NCBI GenBank assembly: GCA_030833685.1
Contig: JAURGS010000041.1
Span: forward strand, 1 to 14,101
DNA: 14,101 nt
Source: Rhodoferax sp.
Lineage (GTDB): Bacteria; Pseudomonadota; Gammaproteobacteria; Burkholderiales; Burkholderiaceae_C
Direction: 5' to 3'
The notes beneath the pieces were generated by a model. That model saw only the letters and a program-made list of their open reading frames with translations. It had not been told where the DNA came from and did not search any database. How positions within the stretch are numbered: the stretch's first letter is position 1; each line of letters opens with the position of its first letter. Both the position numbers and the translations under genes were made by a program. Below are positions 8,290 to 14,101 of this stretch, piece by piece.

Positions 8290-9255
8290 ATGACCACCAC
8301 CATTGCGCTGACATCGTGCACTCGCTACCAAGCGGGACTGGCGCAGCCCGTGTGGCGCGATATTCTGGCAGCCGACCCCGATTATTTGTTTTTGCTGGGC
8401 GATCAGATCTACATGGATTTTGGTCTTTGGCCCTTTAGCGCTATGCCCAATGGCGCGCCTAAGCGTCTGAGCGTCGCGCAGTTTGCGCAGCACATGCGCC
8501 AGCGCTACGAGCAGCAGTGGGCGCAAGCAGATTTTGCGCGCTTGTTGACTCATATGCGTGCCAAGTCAGGACTCTTTGGCGTCTGGGACGACCATGACTT
8601 TACCTGGAATAACGCCTACGGGGCTGATCCTGATATGCCCGCTTCGGCGCAGCTGGCGGCCAAGATCGCTATCTCCCGCGCCCTGTTTCACGAGTTCATG
8701 GATTGCGCCCCCAATCCTCCCGATATTTTTGGCGCACACGATACGCCTCTTGCACGCTTTATCTTTCTGGACAACCGCTCTTTCGCTACCCCGGCGCATG
8801 GCGCGCAAGCAGCACTGATGGGTCAGCTGCAGATGGACTTTTTACAGCAGCAACTCGACCACGCCAAGCCATACACCCTGATTTGTGCCGGTTTGACGCT
8901 GTCGCACGGGCAGGAGTATTGGTCAAGATACCTTAAAGAATTCGAGGCTTTTTCAGCCATGGTTCGCCAGCGTGCAGGGGTGATCTACCTGGCTGGCGAC
9001 ATCCATCGCAATCGGTTTGTGCCGCCCAACGCGCATGGCAAGGTGCCGTGCTATGAGATTGTGTCCTCAGGCGCCTGCGTTAATCAGCTCGGCCTGCCAT
9101 TTGAGTTTGATCGCCGGCGCAACTGGACGTGGATGCGCCTGGACGATGAGGGTGTCTTGGTCCGCCAAATTGACAAGCACGGCACAACGCACTGGCGCAT
9201 CGACCGCGCCACATGGACCCACACCGCTTTGGGACGCAGCCGCTCCCAAAGCTGA
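8290..9255 (+). CDS. PhoD-family (alkaline phosphatase D-like) metallophosphoesterase, cytoplasmic
   Basis: This 321-residue protein has the ordered metal-binding motifs of the PhoD calcineurin-like phosphoesterases: LTSCTRY at the N-terminus, FLLGDQIYMD (Asp38), GVWDDHDF (Asp100-His102), FLDNRSF in the middle and LAGDIHRN (Asp237-His239). It begins MTTTIALTSC with no Sec, Tat or lipoprotein signal, whereas classical PhoD enzymes are exported by Tat and carry an extra N-terminal domain, so a cytosolic role is expected. The substrate (phosphomonoester or phosphodiester) cannot be told from sequence. The gene follows dnaE2 after 104 bases in which I saw no terminator, strong promoter or LexA box. 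Read-through from the SOS operon is possible but unproven. It converges on metK with a 15-base spacer. ATG 8290 has only a weak GAG upstream; the motif LTSC so close to the start supports this choice. Confidence 0.88.
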   Translation: MTTTIALTSCTRYQAGLAQPVWRDILAADPDYLFLLGDQIYMDFGLWPFSAMPNGAPKRLSVAQFAQHMRQRYEQQWAQADFARLLTHMRAKSGLFGVWDDHDFTWNNAYGADPDMPASAQLAAKIAISRALFHEFMDCAPNPPDIFGAHDTPLARFIFLDNRSFATPAHGAQAALMGQLQMDFLQQQLDHAKPYTLICAGLTLSHGQEYWSRYLKEFEAFSAMVRQRAGVIYLAGDIHRNRFVPPNAHGKVPCYEIVSSGACVNQLGLPFEFDRRRNWTWMRLDDEGVLVRQIDKHGTTHWRIDRATWTHTALGRSRSQS

Positions 9256-9265
9256 TGTGTACACA
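9256..9265. repeat. Perfect 10-base palindrome in a convergent spacer
   Basis: TGTGTACACA starts directly after the TGA of the phosphoesterase gene and fills most of the 15-base gap before the metK stop at 9271. There is no loop or T tract, so it is not an intrinsic terminator. It could be a protein-binding site or chance. Confidence 0.4.
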
Positions 9266-9270
9266 GGCGC

Positions 9271-10455
9271 TTACTTCAGGCCTGCATCGCTTCGCAGGGC
9301 TTGCGCCTTGTCGGTGCGCTCCCAGGTGAACTCGGGCTCCTCACGGCCGAAGTGGCCATAGGCAGCAGTCTTCTCATAGATCGGGCGCATCAAGTCCAGC
9401 ATTTGAATAATGCCGCGGGGGCGCAGATCGAAGTGCCGGCTAACGAGTGCGGCGATTTGTTCATCCGGAATCACCCCGGTGCCTTCGGTGTAGACCGTCA
9501 CGTTCATGGGGTGCGCCACACCAATGGCGTAGGCCACCTGGATCTGGCACTGACGTGCTAGACCGGCAGCCACGACGTTTTTGGCCACATAACGGCAGGC
9601 GTAGGCCGCTGAGCGGTCGACTTTTGTCGGATCTTTGCCGCTGAAAGCACCGCCACCGTGCGGGCAGGATCCACCGTAGGTGTCGACAATGATTTTGCGT
9701 CCTGTCAGGCCGCAGTCGCCCTGCGGGCCACCCGTCACAAAGCGCCCAGTCGGGTTGACCAGGTACTTGGTGTCTTTAAGCCATTCCTTGGGCAACACGG
9801 GCTTGATGATTTCCTCGATCACGGCGTCGATAAAGCTTTGCTTCATTTTGTTTTGGGTTTCGGACTGATCCGGGCTGTGCTGGCTGGAAAGCACCACGGT
9901 ATCGATGGAGTGCGGCTTGCCATCCACATAACGCATCGTGACCTGGCTTTTGGAGTCTGGCCGCAAAAAGGGCAGGCGACCGTCTTTGCGCAACTGCGCA
10001 TGGCGCTCCACCAGTCGGTGTGCATAGTGGATGGGCGCTGGCATCAGCTCGGGTGTTTCGTCGCAGGCGTAGCCAAACATCAGGCCCTGGTCACCAGCAC
10101 CCAAATTGAGATGATCGTCGCTGGCGTGGTTGACGCCCTGGGCGATGTCATTGCTTTGTTTGTCATAGGCCACCAGCACCGCGCAGCCTTTGTAATCAAT
10201 GCCGTACTCGGTGTTGTCGTAGCCGATGCGCTTGATGGTGTCACGAGCGACCTGGATGTAGTCCACATTGGCGTTAGTGGTGATTTCACCAGCCAGCACG
10301 ACCAGACCGGTGTTACACAAGGTCTCCGCGGCGACGCGGCTCTTAGGGTCTTGTTTGTAGATGGCGTCCAGAATCGCGTCTGAGATCTGGTCAGAGACCT
10401 TGTCCGGATGGCCTTCCGAGACGGATTCAGAGGTGAAGAGAAAGTCTTTCGACAT
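9271..10455 (-). CDS. metK: S-adenosylmethionine synthetase (MetK)
   Basis: This 394-residue cytosolic enzyme makes S-adenosylmethionine from methionine and ATP, releasing phosphate and diphosphate. Length and sequence match bacterial MetK throughout. Visible motifs are FTSESVSEGHPDKVSDQISD (His16 and Asp18 at the active site), the family signature GAGDQGLMFGYA, TGRFVTGGPQGDCGLTGRKI, and the phosphate-binding loop GGGAFSGKDPTKVDRSAAY. The start ATG (10455-10453) gives MSKDFLFTSESVSEGHPDK and has a good GGGAG ribosome site eight bases upstream. The frame stays open to 10557, but that extension is non-homologous leader. The gene is transcribed divergently from the lpxL-type pair and converges on the phosphoesterase gene. 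Its leader can fold so that the GGGAG is paired (see 10459-10513), which suggests translational control. Confidence 0.98.
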   Translation of the reverse strand: MSKDFLFTSESVSEGHPDKVSDQISDAILDAIYKQDPKSRVAAETLCNTGLVVLAGEITTNANVDYIQVARDTIKRIGYDNTEYGIDYKGCAVLVAYDKQSNDIAQGVNHASDDHLNLGAGDQGLMFGYACDETPELMPAPIHYAHRLVERHAQLRKDGRLPFLRPDSKSQVTMRYVDGKPHSIDTVVLSSQHSPDQSETQNKMKQSFIDAVIEEIIKPVLPKEWLKDTKYLVNPTGRFVTGGPQGDCGLTGRKIIVDTYGGSCPHGGGAFSGKDPTKVDRSAAYACRYVAKNVVAAGLARQCQIQVAYAIGVAHPMNVTVYTEGTGVIPDEQIAALVSRHFDLRPRGIIQMLDLMRPIYEKTAAYGHFGREEPEFTWERTDKAQALRSDAGLK

Positions 10456-10458
10456 GAT

Positions 10459-10513
10459 GAGCTCCCAAAAAAAGTTTTCGACCGAATCGCGTTGCTTCGG
10501 CTTTTGGGCTCTC
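10459..10513 (-). promoter_or_regulatory. Hairpin in the metK leader that would occlude the Shine-Dalgarno sequence
   Basis: On the metK mRNA strand, 10513-10502 (GAGAGCCCAAAA) can pair with 10470-10459 (TTTTGGGAGCTC). This gives 3 + 7 pairs around a symmetrical two-by-two internal loop. The enclosed part contains a second stem, CCGAA (10500-10496) with TTCGG (10486-10482), around a nine-base loop. An unpaired stretch on the 3' side completes the structure. The ribosome site GGGAG (10466-10462) lies in the closing stem, so the fold would block metK translation. This could be a regulatory leader element or a riboswitch expression platform. I do not recognise a known SAM or SAH riboswitch consensus in it. 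The pairing is visible in sequence; regulation is inferred. Confidence 0.5.
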
Positions 10514-10563
10514 GGCGAACGCTTTAGCAGCTTGGCCGTTTGACCGGCAAGGCACAATCACGA

Positions 10564-10587
10564 CCCGGTTGGGTTGATCAGGTGCTT
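10564..10587 (-). repeat. Segment of the metK leader resembling metK codons
   Basis: Read on the metK strand, this 24-base segment translates as KHLINPTG. It matches metK coding positions 9745-9768 (KYLVNPTG) at 20 of 24 bases. All four differences are transitions: two give conservative changes (His/Tyr, Ile/Val) and two are silent. Its frame runs between stops as NAGVAELQNYLQGDKHLINPTGS, without an obvious ATG or ribosome site. It may be a degraded partial duplication, part of a regulatory RNA, or chance. Confidence 0.35.
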
Positions 10588-10626
10588 GTCGCCCTGCAAG
10601 TAGTTCTGTAACTCAGCGACGCCCGC

Positions 10627-10632
10627 ATTCTA
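10627..10632 (-). promoter_or_regulatory. Candidate -10 element for metK
   Basis: TAGAAT on the minus strand, ten bases before the lpxL-type start at 10642, would give a transcript beginning near 10620 and a leader of roughly 165 bases for metK. No good -35 hexamer was found at the usual spacing, so this is a weak assignment. The same hexamer is the best -10 candidate of the cytochrome gene at 13243. Confidence 0.3.
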
Positions 10633-10641
10633 TTGCAGACC

Positions 10642-11505
10642 ATGGAATTTTTGTTTCGACTTGCCTCGCGATTGCCATTGCCCGTATTGCACGCCTTGGG
10701 CTGGTTGGGCGGCTGGTTGGTGTTTTTGGCTTCCTCTGCCTATCGGCGTCGGTTTCTGGACAACGCCGCGCAAGCGGGTGTTGGCGCGGCACAGTGGCTG
10801 CGTGCTGTGGGTCAGGGTGGCATGATGGTCTCTGAGTTGCCTCGTGTGTGGCTTGGCCAAACCGTGCCGGTCACCCTGGAGGGCGAGGCGCATGTACTCG
10901 CAGCGCTGGATGGCGGCCAAGGGGTTTTGTGCTTGACGCCGCACCTGGGCTGTTTTGAAATCACCGGCCGTGCCTACGCCGAACGATTTTGTCAAAGTGG
11001 CGCTCCGATTACCGTCTTGTATCGCCCGCCGCGGCAAGCCTGGCTTCGCAACCTGGTGATCGCTGCGCGCAACCGTCCAGGCCTTCGGGCTGTTCCAACT
11101 GACTTGCAGGGTGTTAAGCAGATGATCAAGGCGCTTCGGGCTGGGCAGGCGGTTGGACTTTTGCCCGACCAGGTGCCGCCAATGGGCTTGGGCCGAAGCA
11201 GCCGTTTTTTTGGTCGCGCGGCCTACACCATGACGCTGTCAGCGCGCTTGGCGCAGCAAACCGGCGCACGGGTTTTGTTGGTCTGGGGGGAGCGCGTGGC
11301 CTGGGGGCGGGGCTATCGTGTCCATTTTGAACCGATGGCCGAGGCTCTGTCGGATGATTTGGATGCTGCCGTGCTCCAGGTTAATGCGGCGATGGAGGCT
11401 TTGATTTTGCGCCAGCCTGGTCAGTACCTGTGGGGCTACGCGCGCTACAAGCTGCCGCGTGGCGCAGCGCAATCTGGTGCTCAGCCCGGGGCGAAGGCCG
11501 ACTGA
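10642..11505 (+). CDS. Lipid A biosynthesis acyltransferase (LpxL/HtrB family), first copy
   Basis: This 287-residue membrane-associated acyltransferase adds a secondary acyl chain to the lipid A precursor at the cytoplasmic face of the inner membrane. Residues about 10-30 form a hydrophobic anchor (LPVLHALGWLGGWLVFLA). The catalytic HX4D/E motif is HLGCFE (His101, Glu106), followed by family blocks LYRPPR and LLPDQVPPMGLGRSSRFFGR. The C-terminal block QYLWGYARYK corresponds to the conserved end of the family. ATG 10642 was chosen; a TTG at 10633 is in frame but not needed. The gene is divergent from metK and is followed after two bases by a second family member, so the two are co-transcribed. 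Whether it adds laurate, myristate or another chain, and to which position, cannot be told from the sequence, so I withhold a symbol. Confidence 0.93.
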   Translation: MEFLFRLASRLPLPVLHALGWLGGWLVFLASSAYRRRFLDNAAQAGVGAAQWLRAVGQGGMMVSELPRVWLGQTVPVTLEGEAHVLAALDGGQGVLCLTPHLGCFEITGRAYAERFCQSGAPITVLYRPPRQAWLRNLVIAARNRPGLRAVPTDLQGVKQMIKALRAGQAVGLLPDQVPPMGLGRSSRFFGRAAYTMTLSARLAQQTGARVLLVWGERVAWGRGYRVHFEPMAEALSDDLDAAVLQVNAAMEALILRQPGQYLWGYARYKLPRGAAQSGAQPGAKAD

Positions 11506-11507
11506 CA

Positions 11508-12374
11508 ATGCTGGCGCGCTGTAGCATTGCCCTGACGCTGCTTTTGGCGCGATTGCCACTGGGTTGGCTGCGTGCTTTCGGTGCTTTGTGGGGCTACACG
11601 CTGTACTTTGTAGTGGCCAGTCGTCGTCGGGTGGTCTTGATCAACTTGGCGCATTGTTTTCCCCATCTGACTCGTGTTGATCGCCGTGCCCTGGCGCGGC
11701 GGGTTTTCGTGCGCTTTGCGCAAGCCTGGTTTGATAGGGGCTGGCTTTGGGGCGGCTCAGACGCTTTGCTTCGCGACCGGCTCAAACTCACAGGAGAGTT
11801 GCAGGCGTTGCAGGCGAGCAGCCCTACCGTTGTATTTGCCCCCCACTTTGTGGGCCTGGATGCAGCTTGGACGGCGCTGACGCTGTACCTGCCACGGCAT
11901 TTCACAACAATTTATACGCATCAAGCCAACAAGGTTTTTGATGCCTGGATTTTGAAAGGGCGCCAGCGCTTTGGTGAGCCACAACTCTTTGGCCGCCGCA
12001 CAGGCATTAAAACTGTTGTCTCAGCGCTCAAGCGTGGTGATCCGCTGTACCTCTTGCCTGACATGGATTTTGGCAAAGCGGATTCGATTTTTGTGCCGTT
12101 TTATGGCGTTTCGACTGCTACGGTGCCCAGTCTGTCCCGTTTTTCCCGGTTGGCCAATGCACAGGTGGTGCCCGTGATCAGCCGCATGACCGAGACGGGC
12201 TATGTCATTGAAGTGATGCCACCGTGGTCAGCTTTTCCAAGCGACGATGTTGCAGCAGACACAGCGACCATGAACCAACACCTGCGTACTTACATCGACG
12301 CTATGCCCGAGCAGTACTACTGGGTTCACAAGCGTTTCAAGACCCGGCCAAGCGGCGAGCCCGCAATTTATTGA
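11508..12374 (+). CDS. Lipid A biosynthesis acyltransferase (LpxL/LpxM family), second copy
   Basis: This 288-residue member of the lysophospholipid/lipid A acyltransferase family has a hydrophobic N-terminal anchor (ALTLLLARLPLGWLRAFGAL). Its catalytic HX4D motif is HFVGLD (His113, Asp118), whereas the preceding copy has HX4E. Downstream blocks are IYTHQANKVFDAWI, YLLPDMDFGKADSIFVPFYG and the family end QYYWVHKRFKTRP. The start ATG 11508 follows the previous stop by two bases, with GAAGG about ten bases upstream as the likely ribosome site. The frame is open upstream, but only over the first copy. Two divergent copies in tandem suggest sequential secondary acylation of lipid A, one enzyme per position. 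That division of labour is inferred. The following 133 bases to the engB stop contain no gene or clear terminator. Confidence 0.93.
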   Translation: MLARCSIALTLLLARLPLGWLRAFGALWGYTLYFVVASRRRVVLINLAHCFPHLTRVDRRALARRVFVRFAQAWFDRGWLWGGSDALLRDRLKLTGELQALQASSPTVVFAPHFVGLDAAWTALTLYLPRHFTTIYTHQANKVFDAWILKGRQRFGEPQLFGRRTGIKTVVSALKRGDPLYLLPDMDFGKADSIFVPFYGVSTATVPSLSRFSRLANAQVVPVISRMTETGYVIEVMPPWSAFPSDDVAADTATMNQHLRTYIDAMPEQYYWVHKRFKTRPSGEPAIY

Positions 12375-12507
12375 ACCCCCAAGCTTGTAGGCACGGCAAT
12401 CGGCTGCGCTCAGGCGGCAGCTCGGGCGCGTAGTCGGGCGGCTGGCACGCGTTGGCGCTGACCGGGGGCGTGTTTTGGTAAGGCTTTGGCGGGTGCGTCA
12501 GCTGGCG

Positions 12508-13200
12508 TCAATCGTCAATCGGCTCGGCGTCGGGGTGTGCCCAGGCCCACAGCAATTTAGCCACCTCTTCCACGCCGCTGCGCTTGGTCGCTGAAAACAG
12601 ACGGACCTCGCCGCCGGCCGCCTGCAATTTCATAATGGCGTGCGCCTTGGATTGCTCAGCTCGGGAAAGTTTGTCCGCTTTGGTCAGGACCACCAGAAAG
12701 CGCAATCCTTGCTCGACTCTGGGCCGCAAGACCTCCAGCAGTATCTCGTCGAGCTCCGTTAAACCCAAGCGTGGATCGCACAGGAGCACAACGCCACTCA
12801 GGCTGGGGCGGGTTATCAGGTAGTTGGCCATCACCTGCTGCCATCGTATTTTTTCTTGTTTGGGCACCGCGGCGTAGCCGTAGCCCGGCAGGTCCGCCAG
12901 CACGGCGTCGACCTCACCTTGTTTGCCAAGCGCGAACAGGTTGATGTGCTGCGTTCGGCCCGGCTTTTTGGATGCGAAAGCCAGCTGTTTTTGCTGTGTC
13001 AGGGTGTTGATACAGGTGGACTTGCCCGCGTTGGAGCGACCAACAAAGGCAATTTCTGGAACGCTCAGCTCAGGCAGGTGGTGTAACTGGGGGGCGCTGG
13101 TGAGAAACCGAGCCGTGTGCAGCCACCCCATGGCTTTGGTCGACTCGGCATCGGCTGGGGCGTGGGGGCGGGCAGGGGGTTTTGCTGGGGCGCTGGGCAC
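12508..13200 (-). CDS. engB: Ribosome biogenesis GTP-binding protein EngB (YsxC/YihA)
   Basis: This essential-type cytosolic GTPase of the TrmE-Era-EngA-EngB family acts in large-subunit assembly. All G motifs are visible: G1 GRSNAGKS (about 54-61), G2 KKPGRTQ, G3 DLPGYG, G4 TKAD and G5 SATKRSG. The body from MGWLHTARFLTSA onward is typical. The start is uncertain because the N-terminal extension is Pro/Ala-rich. I chose GTG 13200, giving 230 residues; it has AGGA ten bases upstream and lies just after the candidate -10 at 13244-13239. Alternatives are ATG 13131 (207 residues, no ribosome site) and a TTG at 13272, which would lie upstream of that promoter. After the TGA the frame stays open for about 57 more codons with no recognisable protein. 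The gene is divergent from the cytochrome c gene and convergent with the acyltransferase pair. Confidence 0.95.
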   Translation of the reverse strand: MPSAPAKPPARPHAPADAESTKAMGWLHTARFLTSAPQLHHLPELSVPEIAFVGRSNAGKSTCINTLTQQKQLAFASKKPGRTQHINLFALGKQGEVDAVLADLPGYGYAAVPKQEKIRWQQVMANYLITRPSLSGVVLLCDPRLGLTELDEILLEVLRPRVEQGLRFLVVLTKADKLSRAEQSKAHAIMKLQAAGGEVRLFSATKRSGVEEVAKLLWAWAHPDAEPIDD

Positions 13201-13238
13201 TGGAGACGTGTCCTGACAGACAGTGGGATGAGGCGGAC

Positions 13239-13248
13239 ATTGTAGAAT
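13239..13248. promoter_or_regulatory. Overlapping divergent -10 elements of engB and the cytochrome c4 gene
   Basis: ATTGTAGAAT holds TAGAAT (13243-13248) on the plus strand and TACAAT (13244-13239) on the minus strand, sharing two bases. These would start transcripts near 13255 (+) and 13232 (-), placing both genes just downstream. Neither side has a clear -35. Two polymerases could not occupy the site together, so the two genes may be expressed alternately. Confidence 0.5.
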
Positions 13249-13286
13249 CCAAAGCTTTTGAGCCTCGATCAACCAAAAGTCTTTTT

Positions 13287-13916
13287 ATGAAGCCGTTTGC
13301 TCCCATTCTGTTTGCATCCTTGCTTTCGACCGTGACGCTCATGGGCTCAGCCGTGGCTGCGCAGGGCGCCACTGCCAGCGCAGACTTGGCCAAGGGCGAG
13401 GCCAGTTACACGGCCGTGTGTGCCGCATGCCACGGTGCCGATGGCAATTCCGGTCTTGCCGCGAACCCCAAATTGGCGCAGCAACACCCCGAGTACCTGG
13501 TCAAGCAACTGAGCGAATTCAAATCCGGCAAACGCGCCAACGCCATCATGGGTGGCCTGGCCGCTGCCTTAAGTGATCAGGATATGGTCAATATTTCCGC
13601 GTGGTTGCATAGCAAGAAAGCCGCTATGGGTGCTGCCAAAGACAAAACCTTGGTACAGCTTGGCGAGCGGATTTACCGCTCGGGTATTGCCGATCGCCAG
13701 ATTCCAGCCTGTGCCGGTTGTCACAGCCCCAACGGTGCGGGAATCCCCGCGCAGTACCCGCGCTTAGGTGGTCAGCATGCGGATTACACCGCGGCCCAGT
13801 TGACCGCTTTTCGCGATGGTGTTCGGTTGAACAATGTCGTGATGACGCAGGTTTCCGCCAAGCTCAACGACCGCGAAATCAAAGCTGTTGCTGACTACAT
13901 CGCAGGTTTGCACTGA
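13287..13916 (+). CDS. Dihaem cytochrome c4-like protein
   Basis: This 209-residue periplasmic electron carrier carries two c-type haems. A Sec signal peptide (KPFAPILFASLLSTVTLMGSAVAA) ends in a likely AxA cleavage site near residue 25. Haem sites are CAACH (Cys45, Cys48, His49) and CAGCH (Cys142, Cys145, His146). Candidate axial Met ligands are in NAIMGGLA and NNVVMTQVS. The two similar halves of about 90 residues and the overall length fit cytochrome c4, which passes electrons from the bc1 complex to terminal oxidases. It could instead be a related class I dihaem protein. Start ATG 13287 places the signal peptide exactly; the frame is open to 13182 but that region is the promoter and engB. 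The ribosome site is weak. The gene is monocistronic here, closed by a strong terminator. Confidence 0.92.
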   Translation: MKPFAPILFASLLSTVTLMGSAVAAQGATASADLAKGEASYTAVCAACHGADGNSGLAANPKLAQQHPEYLVKQLSEFKSGKRANAIMGGLAAALSDQDMVNISAWLHSKKAAMGAAKDKTLVQLGERIYRSGIADRQIPACAGCHSPNGAGIPAQYPRLGGQHADYTAAQLTAFRDGVRLNNVVMTQVSAKLNDREIKAVADYIAGLH

Positions 13917-13952
13917 TCGCTGGCCTGTTGGGCCCAATTGCTCAATCCAACG

Positions 13953-13982
13953 AACAGGACCCGCCGCGGTCCTGTTTTTTTT
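13953..13982 (+). terminator. Rho-independent terminator after the cytochrome gene
   Basis: A perfect 9-base-pair stem, AACAGGACC (13953-13961) with GGTCCTGTT (13968-13976), surrounds the loop CGCCGC and runs into eight T residues (13975-13982). It lies 37 bases after the cytochrome stop codon and separates that gene from the next one. Confidence 0.93.
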
Positions 13983-14037
13983 CCGGATGCAGGCAGGTGT
14001 ATTTCGAAAAGCCTATGCTAAAGGCCTGTTTGAACCA

Positions 14038-14045
14038 GAGGAGGG
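14038..14045 (+). promoter_or_regulatory. Strong ribosome binding site for the gene at 14050
   Basis: GAGGAGGG contains the full AGGAGG Shine-Dalgarno core five bases before the ATG at 14050. It is the strongest ribosome site noticed in the window and supports that start. Confidence 0.85.
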
Positions 14046-14049
14046 CACC

Positions 14050-14101
14050 ATGCTGATCAAATCGTCTCGTGATGGATTCAATCACCCCCTTGGCAGTGAA
14101 A
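14050..14101 (+). CDS. Start of a gene, probably methionine-sulfoxide reductase catalytic subunit MsrP (partial)
   Basis: Only 17 codons are inside the window (MLIKSSRDGFNHPLGSE). The beginning MLIK followed by HPLGSE resembles the N-terminus of MsrP (YedY), the periplasmic Tat-exported molybdopterin reductase that repairs oxidised methionines in proteins. In that family a pattern like SEITP comes directly before the Tat region. An excellent ribosome site and the upstream terminator show that a new transcription unit begins here. A -10-like TATGCT at 14014-14019 has no clear -35. The fragment is too short for certainty; the sequence just past the window would decide. Confidence 0.5.
   Translation, partial: MLIKSSRDGFNHPLGSE

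Noticed and set aside
10471..10500. T-run near the metK start as an intrinsic terminator for an attenuator.
   Set aside because: On the metK strand the T-run does not directly follow the CCGAA/TTCGG stem and it pairs in the longer Shine-Dalgarno hairpin, so translational control fits better than termination.
12336..12507. The engB frame continues open for about 57 codons past its TGA (stop-codon read-through or a separate small gene).
   Set aside because: The extension is Pro-rich, resembles no known protein, runs antisense into the acyltransferase gene, and long open frames are common at this GC content. EngB is already full length.

Overview
The window looks like chromosomal DNA from a betaproteobacterium of the order Burkholderiales, most likely Comamonadaceae or a close relative. 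The evidence is the GC-rich coding sequence, the protein character of MetK, EngB and DnaE2, the tandem lpxL-type genes placed divergently from metK, and a compact imuA-imuB-dnaE2 cassette. No rRNA, tRNA, transposase, integrase, CRISPR array or phage gene was seen. Coding density is very high, and no gene-free stretch exceeds about 190 bases.

Layout, left to right. Positions 2-226 (+) are the end of a Bcr/CflA-type MFS drug transporter. Positions 251-2820 (-) hold a three-gene, tightly coupled envelope lipid-transport (Mla/MCE-type) operon read right to left: a MlaE-like permease, an MCE-domain (MlaD-like) protein and a lipoprotein. No ABC ATPase gene is present in the operon. A near-perfect LexA operator lies at 2835-2854. 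Reading right from it is the SOS mutagenesis cassette imuA (2891-3685), imuB (3654-5027) and dnaE2 (5033-8185), coupled by overlap or a 5-base gap. Next is a PhoD-family metallophosphoesterase without a signal peptide (8290-9255), convergent with metK (9271-10455, -). The metK leader carries a hairpin that would sequester its own Shine-Dalgarno sequence, and a short segment resembling metK coding sequence. Divergent from metK are two adjacent lipid A acyltransferase-family genes (10642-12374, +). These converge on engB/ysxC (12508-13200, -), which shares a minimal divergent promoter region with a dihaem cytochrome c4-like gene (13287-13916, +). A strong intrinsic terminator follows that gene. 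The window ends in the first codons of a gene that is probably msrP (14050 onward).

How the genes work together. ImuA, ImuB and DnaE2 form the LexA-controlled error-prone translesion polymerase (mutasome): DnaE2 supplies catalysis, and ImuB is a non-catalytic Y-family-like adaptor. The MCE operon and the two acyltransferases both serve the outer membrane, through lipid trafficking and lipid A acylation. MetK makes S-adenosylmethionine, and EngB is a ribosome assembly GTPase. Cytochrome c4 and the putative MsrP are periplasmic redox proteins.

Most of the window is recognisable housekeeping or known SOS machinery. The points that deserve a second look are the metK leader, the ATPase-less MCE operon with its start region over the LexA box, and the cytoplasmic PhoD-like protein behind dnaE2.
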